The translations under genes and the position numbers were made by a program. The notes beneath the pieces are model-generated. The model saw nothing but the letters and a program-made list of their open reading frames with translations, had not been told where the DNA came from and made no database searches. DNA of 64,000 nt from Shinisaurus crocodilurus (Eukaryota; Chordata; Lepidosauria; Squamata; Shinisauridae). Positions 55,026-64,000 of this stretch are shown piece after piece. Each line of letters begins with the position of its first letter. Within the stretch, counting starts at the first letter, position 1. The stretch is taken from NCBI GenBank assembly GCA_021292165.1, contig CM037880.1, positions 211,992,942 through 212,056,941 of the forward strand. Reading direction: 5' to 3'.

Positions 55026-55900
55026 ATAAAATCCCCAAGGGAGGTAAGCCTTCTGGTCTTGCCAAATCAAAACACATTTTATGTTCCAGTTTACGTTTAA
55101 TGCAGCCTTCTGAATGGAGCCTTGTACAGCTGCTAGTCCGTTGTATGTTTAGCCTTTGGCAGATGTGTGAGTGGTTGTTGATTGGGCTGGTGGCTTTTTG
55201 CCAGTGGATGTTTTGGTACATACTGAGCCATGCACAGCTTCCTTTTAAGAAGCACTCTTGGTTTTACACTTTTAAAAAAAAGAAATCTCCCCTTCTCATA
55301 AGGAACTCCTGAAGTCGCAGCCTACAGACCTACAGAGAGAGATAACTGCTTCCTTCGGGAAAAATAAAACAACAAAAAAACATGGTGTTATTCCTGTGGC
55401 GAGAGGCGAACCAAAAAGCCAAGAGAAGCGACCGGTTGTGACTTTGGACAGCACTTAATAAAGGCTGTGTGGGGGGGTTTTTATGCACTTTAAGAAGACT
55501 ACAGACTAAAAAGGACACTTTAAATGGCTGCCTGGAGAGCTCAAACATAAGGCTCGCAAAGGATGTTGGGGCGAAGCAAGAAGCTGTGCGGTGAAGCTGT
55601 TCATGAGAACACGATCCATTTGGAACCTGCTCCAAGGTCTGCCCAACAGTCGGAAAATGAATCTGTGTGGATCAGATGTTATCACGTCTGTGTGAATCAG
55701 ACGTTATCCCATCCAGGGTCAGCTGTTCTTTCATGCTTGTTCCTGCATGTTTTTTAAACAAAACAAAACACAGTGTTCAGCATTTTAACCTTCCAAAGGA
55801 GAGTTTTGCTTTATTTATCACTGTGAATTTTCAAAGACCAAGATCATTAACAAGAAAATAGCTGGGTTTGCACCATCGGCGAAGGAAAATGAGTCACTGT
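55026..55900 (+). other. ZFAT: Probable ZFAT 3'UTR, end uncertain
   Basis: Sequence after the ZFAT stop with no recognised repeat until a foldback element begins near 55925. An AATAAA hexamer lies at 55457-55462 (CTTAATAAAGG) and is the first good poly(A) signal. Later AATAAA matches occur near 57368, 58570 and 59064, so a longer UTR is possible. The 3' end cannot be fixed from sequence alone. Confidence 0.5.
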
Positions 55901-55924
55901 CGCTTATTTCCCCACCCCGCGCAT

Positions 55925-56160
55925 GCTGGTCGCGCACCATGGAATTACCATAATTATTTGTGCCGGGCACGATTTGCTGTGTTGTCCGAACCCGATGGGG
56001 GTGGGGGTGGGGGTTACAAACCCTCACCGGATTCAGACAACATGACAAACCGCACCCAGCAAGGGTAATTATGGTAATTCTGTGGCAGGCAACTGGCATA
56101 TGTGGGGCGGGAAAATGAGCTACAGTGGCTTCTTTTCCTTCCCCGATTGTGCGAACCTGC
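55925..56160. repeat. Foldback element after the 3'UTR
   Basis: GCGCACCATGGAATTACCAT AATTA at the left mirrors TAATTATGGTAATTCTGTGG; CGGATTCAGACAACATGACA and GTGTTGTCCGAACCCGATG form another inverted pair inside. Confidence 0.55.
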
Positions 56161-57790
56161 CCAACTGTGTCCTATTTGATCATGTATCTTTTAATCTCAA
56201 GCCAGGGACTCAGTATTGGTAAGTGCCTCCCAAGCATGCCAAATTTTCATTTGGATGGGATCTGGCATGATCTGCCAGTGAAAAGCTCCTGCCACTGTGC
56301 ATCTTTCAGATGTATAGTCCCTGCTAAAGTGCAAGTGTTTTATGGTTACGTCATATTTTGGACACACATAGAGATATATAGTGGATTTTTTTCCCCCCTT
56401 TCTGTCTTTGAAGCACTATTTCATTGTCTCGCCCTTTTCTCTTTGCAACAATAGCAATAACTTCAAAAATATATTTTAAAAATTGTAGAGCTTCGGCACA
56501 GTGTTCCAGGTTAACACACACGCTACAGGGTCATGTCTCTCATGACATACAATGGGTGCCATTTTAAGGCACTGAGAAGTAGAATAAAGCCAAGAAAGCT
56601 GTGAAAGCCACAGTGATAAAGTAGCATTTTGGGGGCCCTATTTCCCCAACCTGGCAAACGGTTTCTCCATGAGAGGCACTATTCTGTCTTGACGACACCC
56701 AGGCCATCTGCAGAATGTGTAATCTTTGTCTGTTTCTCCTTAAATAATAAGATAGACATCTGCTATGAAGATTCACCAAAAGTGCAAATATAAGACTCCT
56801 GTTATCAGTCGTTTTACAGAGCTGGCACCTACAAGGGGTTCAGCGCTCTGTGCTTGATGAAGGAAAAGGAGTGTATTCTCGGGCAAGTCCCTATTCACAT
56901 GGGCATTCTTCAGTGGGCTTTGGGGTGTTGATGTAATTTGGCCCTATTCCCGTAGCTGTGTTCCGATTGTAGCTGAACTTGCTTTTGGGGTTCGATTTGC
57001 TTTTGGGCTGGGGGGGGGAGGGATATGATGAATTGTGAACTGGACCACATGTCAGCGCATTCACCGGAAAGGTTTGCCCCTTAGAATCCACTGAGCAGGG
57101 CCAACTCAACGAGTATGTCACAGTTGAAATGTGAGAATGCCGGGGGCGGGGAAGAAATTGGGAACAGCCTGATGCCTGAAGCAGCTTTAGCCAGTCCCCC
57201 CCCCCCCGCCCCCGGGCTCTTTTCTCTGGTGAATTGTGTGCATTGTCATTCTCACATTACGTAGGCACATATTTGTGGATATGCAAGTGACGTTGTCTTT
57301 ATATCATTTGGTTTCCAAAGTGGCCCTAGAACTGGACTCCTTTGAAATCTCAAAACCCTATTCCTTGAATAAACTTAACAATCAAAACAAAACAACAAAC
57401 AGATCGAACAAATAGAATTTTAGAATTCCCGCCACTGCTTTGTGGGATCACGTTTATGTATACCCACTACAGTCCCCGATATCCTGTGTGTGTACACATC
57501 CAGTCTCTGCTGCAACTACACCCGCTGGGTTGGATCCGGATTGATGTGGATCAACTGCGCTGACAGAAGTAGACTTCCCCACCCACCTCCTTCCCACAGC
57601 AGCCCCTCCAGCCCCCTGAAAATGCTACACAGAGAGTCAGGAGATCCTGCTGAATTTGGGGGGGGGGGGCAAAATTCGGCAGAAGTACCTTCCGCAAGTG
57701 TAGCCCTTCCTTTCACGAAAGGCAGATCCTGCGCTCCAACCCGCTACCCTGTGTATCCTTGCTGTAGGTGATGTTATCCCATCATGGTGG
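56161..57790 (+). other. 3' flank, no feature recognised
   Basis: Possible distal 3'UTR or intergenic DNA. An AATAAA occurs near 57368. No gene was recognised. Confidence 0.4.
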
Positions 57791-57797
57791 ATCTACA

Positions 57798-57932
57798 CCA
57801 CAGCACCAGACTGGACAGCCATCTGTCGGGGATGCTTTGACCTGGATTCCTGCATTGAGCGGGGGGGGGTTGACTCGATGGCGTGGTAGGCCCCTTCCAA
57901 CTCTACTTTTCTATGATTCTATGACTCTAGAA
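57798..57932 (+). mobile_element. CR1 LINE 3'-most fragment, sense
   Basis: GACAGCCATCTGTCGGGGAT, CCTGCATTGAGCGGG and CCCTTCCAACTCTACTTTTC TATGATTCTATGACTCTA: the CR1 tail with ATTCTATG repeats. It gives the reference for the SINE tail. Confidence 0.88.
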
Positions 57933-60900
57933 GAAGAGAGAGAAATGGCATTGGCCGAGGTATACCTGTCAGTGAAAGAGCAGGCAGCCCAGGTGACTTG
58001 GCTGTAACCTGGAAGGAAAAAAGAGTTGCTCTTCATTTCCTGGTGTCTAGCATGTAACAAATACAAACAATAGAAAACAATGCTGCAGGCATATAAATGC
58101 TTAGTAATATGTAGCTCCCCCCCCCCCAGCTAAATGCATTCCTCCTTTGCCTGTGATTAGGGACTTGTCTAACAATCAAGCCACACTTTACATTTTGAAC
58201 TTGTGTGCACACAAAAAGTATTCAGCATTTCAATGGCAATATGATGTGTGAATTACACACACTTCTTTAAACAACTGGGGCTCCTCACAGTAAACACACA
58301 AGAGCCAACCAGGAAAGGATTGGAGAATGTTTATTTTGTGCGTATATATATATATTTACTATAGGAACTTTAGAGCTTTTTGTACACAAGTTCTAAATGG
58401 TATAATGTTTGCATTGGCACTAAGTGTTTGCGGAATCAAGATAAATTCATCTTGACTTGAATCAGTAAACGGTCGGTCGTATATTCTAATGGATTCTGGA
58501 TGGGATCACATACCGTAGAATATGTGAATTGTGCTGCTCCCTGGTGTACCTCTGATTTAAAAACATATATAATAAATTGTGATTTTTAAAAAACTTTTAG
58601 GTTAAAATAGAGTATAATTTTATAGCGTTCTAAAAAAAATATCTGCTAGATGTCATCCATCAATGCAAAATCTGTTCTGAAGACTCTGAAGAATACTAAC
58701 ACATTCTTGTTAGTGTGCACAAAAATATTTGTAAATGTAATGATCTCATGGCTTGAATGGCTGTACATAAGGGAATATGAAGTGAATTGGGAGATTGGTC
58801 ACCATTAACACCTGTTGCCACAATCCAGCACAGAGTCAACCATGATTTCGGTTGGCTGAAGTGTATCTAACCGATTGTGGCGCATGCGTATGTAGCAGTG
58901 ACTTCATTGTGTACATCTCAATTATTTTGGGGAGGACGGAGGAGGGTTTGTATCTGAGCTATAAAATATATTAATAATGTAAATGTGTATCACATTATGG
59001 TCACTGGGTATAAAATTAGATAAATCCAACAAATGTTTCCCTTCCCCTTAAAGACATCCAACCCAATAAATCCTTTTTTCAAGTCTTCAGTTGCCTGAAG
59101 GATGTTTCTTTGCAATAAGGCAGACCTACTCTTGAAAACCTTTACATTAGAAGAATCTCACCATTTAGGAACCAGCCCCACTTGACTTAATAGGATTATC
59201 ATTGGGGGGGAGGGGGGGTCAAGAATGCTAAGCTTTGGAAATGTCGGCTGGCATCTGAACACATCTGGAAATGGTGCAGGAGCCCAGTGCAAAACATAGG
59301 ACCCAAAGGGTTCTGTCAGAACGGAAAGCAGTATCTGATGGCATTCCAAATGGATCGGGGCTATTTGATTATTTCAGCTTCGGATGAAGGAATGAATTGT
59401 ATGCTGACCAAATTTCTATATGGCACCAAGGCGGGAGGGAATGCAAACATTGTAGAGGGTGGGCTTAACATTCAACGCGATCTCCTCTTTCAGAATGTAT
59501 TTCTCTATTTTCAATAATGATACAATAACAAAAATGGATGGAGGTGAAAGGGGGAAGGCAGACTCCGTGGAGGGGTAGGAGCAGGGTTGGCTTCAGCACC
59601 TGACATCCTGAGGCAGCTGCCAGGGCCAAGGGGCCCAGTCAAAGTCCTGTACTCTACACACCATGCTAGTTCATTATTATGAACTGACAGCACCACTCTA
59701 GAAGAACTCAGTGTATGGGTAAGTTGAACATTCACCTACGTAGGCTGCTATTGTTGAAACTTTCTATGTAAGCTAATTATTGGGCCAATCATCCCACTTG
59801 CCATTTGGCCATTCAGAATCTGGAACAGGTACACTATATTGGGGCTTTCAATGTGATGGGGGGGGGCAGGCGGGGCGGTGATTGTTACATTTATCTAAGC
59901 ACAGTGGTAGCAAATGTCACCCCTGTTGCTCGGTTAACTGTATTTCTTGCTCTTCCAAATGCCACTCACTTGATGGAAGCATGGACGAAACGAAGTGATT
60001 TTTTGTATGTGTGAGTAGGAAACTGCTTACCCGTCAAATGGAAGTAGATGGAGATTGTTTGTCGTCATTTATCCCCAGTGCAGAGAAAACTGGGGCTAAT
60101 ACAGCAAATGAATTTGTATTGTGGTTTCCAATTAAACTCCATTGTTCATTTACAGATTTACAGAGATCACTCTTTGCTGTGATCAGAAAAGCAGGAGTAA
60201 CAGCTGCAAAATGTGTTTCTTCTCTCTTTTTTTTAAAAAAACAACAACTTTGGCTACTCTCAATCTACAGCCCATTTGCCATTAAAACTGCATTTGGATT
60301 CCACAGCGTTGTGCGTAAACAGTAGCAAGATTCACACTATTAGCAGAGGAACCTTTCTGAATCAATTAAGCAATTGCCTGTGTTAATATCTGGCTACAGG
60401 GTGGGAATGCGAAAACTAATTTGCCATGCATCGCTTACGCATTTTCAAGTAAATTATTTTCAAATTGACTCTGCACTTCCACTGTCCGTGACAGGTGTAA
60501 TTTAAAAGAAAAATTCTAATATATCACTGTCACGCACACCTACTGCAATTTAAGGCTTGGCTTGTTTTGAGCCTGATAAGGGTAGCTGTGCTTCCTGACG
60601 ACGGAGTATGGAAATTACTGTCATTTTCCGGACTAAATGTGATGCATTTTACAAAAGCCAAAGCTAAACAGTAAGTGTATGCAAATGTTACCTTTATGGC
60701 TGCTCTGAATACAGTAATAACATTTGGCTTGTTTTTTTTGCAAAGATTTCTTGATTCTGTTCCCATAATAACTTCTATCTTGCCTACTTTGTTTGCTTAG
60801 TGGCCATTCACTTGATTCTGTTGTGGTTTAATTCAAAAAAAAAAAAAAAAAAAGGAACCTGGATTAGTCTTTTTCAGCAAAAACGACAAAAAGTTCCTCT

Positions 60901-61000
60901 TCGTGACCTCCGTGCAGTTCCGCATGTTGCCCTCTTTAAGTAGGCTTGGCAGAGGGAGTAACTGGGCCAGGATGCTGGCTCCATATATTGTCTATATTAG
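57933..61000 (+). other. 3' flank, no gene recognised
   Basis: Mostly AT-rich unique-looking DNA, with a poly(A) run at 60836-60853. Small open frames have no features of genes. Confidence 0.4.
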
Positions 61001-61053
61001 CAGAGGTGAGCAACCTGTGAACTGCTCTGGGCTCCCAATGTGGCCCCCAATGC

Positions 61054-61085
<32 letters not shown>

Positions 61086-61362
61086 GTGGAATCTCATCCT
61101 GCTACCATGAGAGAGTCCTTTGAAAGCATAGATCCTGCCAGATCTGAAATGAAAGGCGTCCCTGCCCCACCCAAGCAGGGAGAGAAGGGCCCTTTTGTGT
61201 GTTGGGTGTTTCTGTCTCGTGATTGTGTGAGCGGGGTGGGATGTGGGGTGAATTGATGCATGAGGGTCTGTCCACTCTGACCCCATCCCAAGTTACCCCC
61301 CCCAAAATAGATTTCCGCCAAGGGACCGTGGCCCTCGGCAGCAAAAAGATTGCTCATTCCTG
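61001..61362. repeat. hAT-type element with (CA)n inside
   Basis: CAGAGGTGAGCAACCTGTGA at the left, AGATTGCTCATTCCTG at the right. A (CA)n lies at 61054-61083. The target duplication is too decayed to confirm. Confidence 0.5.
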
Positions 61363-61895
61363 GACATAGCGACTGGCAGTAGTTCTGCAGGGTTTCAGAC
61401 ACGGATTATCAAATGAGCATCCCTGAGAGGAAGTCCGCTGCTGTACCCCCTCTGCCTTTATGTTTCAGCATATTTTAAGTAGGGCTGTCAGCCAATTTAA
61501 AAAATGCTTAGTTGGACATTATTTACCTCTTAGATGAATTGATTAACCAATTACATTTTAACACATTAAATTGCCGTACTTTCAATATCAGTTTCTTACT
61601 GAGATATTGAAGGAAGCGTAGGATAACTTGCAACGGAACGAATAACACTTACCTACCATTCATTGTCAGATGGAAAGGTAATCTTTTACTTTGTGCACAC
61701 ATTTTCTGCTAGAACAACAACACAGTCTGGTGGCTAGTGTGAAGGAGTTTGCCTTTAAGACATGCATAGCTTTGTCAGGAACAAAACATAGGAAAGGGAG
61801 CTTGATTCGATACCCTCCCTTCTCATTCAGAGCCCTAAAGCTGCAAACAGTACACTCTCTCTTTGGACTGTTGGAGAGAGTTGAAATTGACACAA

Positions 61896-61925
61896 GCGCA
61901 CACACACACACACACACACACACAC
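61896..61925 (+). repeat. (CA)n microsatellite
   Basis: About 14 CA units. Confidence 0.95.
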
Positions 61926-62277
61926 CATGCACCGCATTCTTCCCTTCTGACTACCCCACCTCCTCCCCTAAACATTTCTGTGTGCTGAGACACAACTGAT
62001 TTGTGGTTGGGAGTAACTTATGGGTACCGAGTAAGCAAGCAACATTTTGGACCAAGTTATAAATGACGATTTTATATTCCCCATAAAAGTTACTTTTATA
62101 ACCCTCCCCCATTTGATCACAATATGGGATGGAGGGGGAAAATTATTTCCCAGACAGTTGCATTTGACCCAAGCCCTTATTTTCTGTGATGCCATAAATT
62201 CTTCTCTAAGGCTGGAATAGGGTGTGCTCCTAATGATCAAGAAAGATGTGTTTTTTTCTGTTTAGAAGAAAAGCAGG

Positions 62278-62453
62278 CTTCAGAGCTGCAGTTGGCGCAG
62301 AAAGGACCGTGCCAGCTGCAAGGGCGGAGGGAGGGTGTTCCGAATTCGGAGTCCCGGCTCCAACCTCGGAGCACTTTTCCGAGGTCGTAGCTGGGACTTC
62401 GCCTTCTCCTGTGGCTGTCTAGACAGCATCTAACGGCCATAAGATCATGCCCG
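62278..62453 (-). repeat. piggyBac-like MITE fragment
   Basis: GAGCACTTTTCCGAGGTCGT, CTGTGGCTGTCTAGACAGCA and AACGGCCATAAGATCATGCC match one half of the family at 9558, 12433 and 49776. Confidence 0.5.
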
Positions 62454-62745
62454 TAATCATTTTGCCCTTTTCTGGCACCTTTTCTAGCTCTACTGTATCC
62501 TTTTTGAGGGGTGGTAACCAGAATTGTACTCGGTATTCCAAGTGTGGTTGCACCATAGATGCACAAGGGCTCATTGCTTTACACTTCCTTACACGGAATC
62601 GCATTTGCCATTTTAATGCCTATTTCCCCAGTCCTTTTGCAGCTCTTTGTTTTAACCATCCTAAATAATTTGAGGTCGGCAAACCTGGCCACCTCATGGC
62701 TCACCCCGACCCCATCTCCAGAGTATTTATGAACAAGTTTATGTA
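62454..62745 (-). mobile_element. CR1 LINE fragment, antisense
   Basis: TTTGAGGGGTGGTAACCAGA, ATTGTACTCGGTATTCCAAG and ATTGCTTTACACTTCCTTAC are antisense CR1 RT sequence. Confidence 0.65.
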
Positions 62746-62929
62746 TAATTCTTAGAAAGTCATATTTTCACACACACACACACACGTTTCATATGCATGC
62801 ATTGAAATTGATATATTCAAATGTATGTTTAGCTACAATTCCCCCCTTTTTTTCTTTTGTTGAAATTTCACAATAAAAAATTGATTTTAAAAAACCATGC
62901 ATCATTTTATACACCTCTATCATGTCCCC

Positions 62930-63165
62930 CCCCCCAACTTTCCTGTTTTCTGAGCCAAAAGTCCCCAAATATTGTACCTTTTCCTCTTAAAGGAGTTGCT
63001 TCAGCCCCAGGCAGCGCAATCACATTTGCCATTGCAATGCCTATTTCCCCAGGCCCTTTGGAGCTCTTTGCTGTCCCTCTTTGTTTTAATCATCCTAAAT
63101 AAGCTGAGGTCAGCAAACCTGGCCACCTCATGGCTCACCCCATCTCATAGTATTTATGAACAAGT
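62930..63165 (-). mobile_element. CR1 LINE fragment, partly repeating 62590-62735
   Basis: CACATTTGCCATTGCAATGC CTATTTCCCCAGGCCC and CCTGGCCACCTCATGGCTCA occur in both fragments, so the two are overlapping parts of related insertions or a local duplication. Confidence 0.6.
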
Positions 63166-63449
63166 TGAAAAGCACGGGGTCCTATTGTCACCCACCGTGA
63201 TTCTGTAGAGAAGACTTCTCCTTTTGATGTTTCAGTTTGTTTGACCGCATCCTAATGCTCCCTTCCATGTCCTTTCTGTAGGGCAACTGCAGGAGTTCCG
63301 GGAGCCATTTTTGCCCTCCCCACCCAGGCCGCACTCTGTGGGGGACTGTACAATCTGTGGGGTGCCCCCCAAAATAAGAAGTCAGTGGTTTGCCACCAAA
63401 ATTTGTCAGCAGACCACTCTAGCACTAAAAGGGTTAGATTTATAGATTT

Positions 63450-63609
63450 TCATAGATTTCATAGATCTGATAGAGTTGGAAGGAGCCTACAAGGCTATCG
63501 AGTCCAACCCCCTGCTCAATGCAGGAAACTAGAGGAGTGGTCTCCCATCCAAGTAATAACCAGGCCTGACCCTGCTTAGCTTTCCACGCTCAGACAAGCT
63601 GAGCCAGCA
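63450..63609 (-). mobile_element. 5S rRNA-derived SINE, copy 7
   Basis: Full antisense copy from the CATAGATTTCATAGATCTGA tail to GCTGAGCCAGC. 5S boxes intact. Confidence 0.85.
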
Positions 63610-64000
63610 TAGTTTGCTGTCAAGTTAAATTTGACCCTTTTTTTTTGCACTCTGTAGCTGCTACAGAGTGCAAAAGTAAAATGTGACCCTTTGTAAAATT
63701 TGAGCACTTTGTAGCACTAAAAGTGGCAACCGTTTTGTGGCGGGGGGATTGCCACCACCAAATTGGGTGATGCAGCGGGGAGTGACGAGGGTCGCATGTG
63801 GTCCACAGGCCGTGTGTTGTCTCCCCCTGCTGTGGAGTTTCTGCCTAGAGATGACCATATCCTACTATTTCTCTCTGTTCCATGAGGATTTCATTCTGCC
63901 CATTATATATTTGTTCCCCTTTAAAACCAAGCACTACAACTGTCCCATCTTGGCTTGGAGGCTTATAGCATTAGCACAGAAACACCCATAATTGGTGTCG
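63610..64000 (+). other. Window end, no feature recognised
   Basis: A small inverted pair, GCACTCTGTAGCTGCTACAG and AGTGC near 63646-63670. No gene. Confidence 0.4.

Noticed and set aside
55044..55050. GTAAGC after the ZFAT stop as proof of another coding exon
   Set aside because: No in-frame exon with ZFAT-like residues was found downstream, and the stop lies before the site.
10046..62790. (CA)n/(GT)n tracts as regulatory elements
   Set aside because: They are ordinary microsatellites; nothing else in the sequence supports a function.
1..64000. CRISPR array or prokaryotic operon
   Set aside because: No spaced direct repeats of that kind. Gene structure and repeats are vertebrate.

Overview
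This is vertebrate nuclear DNA, most likely from a non-avian reptile and probably a squamate. The grounds are short exons with canonical splice sites, long introns, and a repeat load of CR1 and L2-like LINEs, tRNA-derived and 5S-derived SINEs, many hAT-type foldback elements, an RTE-like LINE and a solo retroviral LTR. The species call is inference. There is no bacterial gene, operon or CRISPR array.

The one host gene I can support is the 3' half of ZFAT (C2H2 zinc-finger and AT-hook protein) on the + strand. Eight coding exons join in frame: 1845-1994, 6884-7057, 10143-10231, 22422-22560, 32973-33091, 36646-36769, 38419-38543 and 54780-55025. Every internal junction is AG/GT and every phase matches. 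They encode about 388 C-terminal residues: six C2H2 fingers in the first five exons, then an acidic, finger-free tail in the last three. The gene's 5' part lies before the window. From 55026 onward comes 3'UTR and then intergenic DNA.

Almost everything else is transposon-derived. 1-1.8 kb: GC-rich foldback material. 3.6-5.6 kb: antisense RTE-like LINE with a 634-codon RT frame, with a second 3' fragment at 14.6 kb. 6 kb and 21-22 kb: two copies of one young L2-like LINE, antisense and sense. 9-13 kb: foldback elements and 5S SINEs. 13.9, 16.6, 18.3, 25.5, 27.9, 48.0 and 51.2 kb: hAT-type elements, several with intact 8-bp target duplications. 18.8-20.1, 40.8-41.3 and 43.3-43.7 kb: a very GC-rich palindromic family. 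38.6-40.6 kb: nested SINE, CR1 and solo LTR.

The most interesting system is a 5S-rRNA-headed SINE whose tail matches the 3' end of the local CR1 LINEs. It has about seven copies. One copy appears to have carried about 550 bp of upstream ZFAT intron into a later intron of the same gene (10280-10983 copied to 33277-33985, only a handful of differences). The parent can be told from the daughter because an older SINE, split by the 5S SINE, continues past the end of the first copy but not the second.
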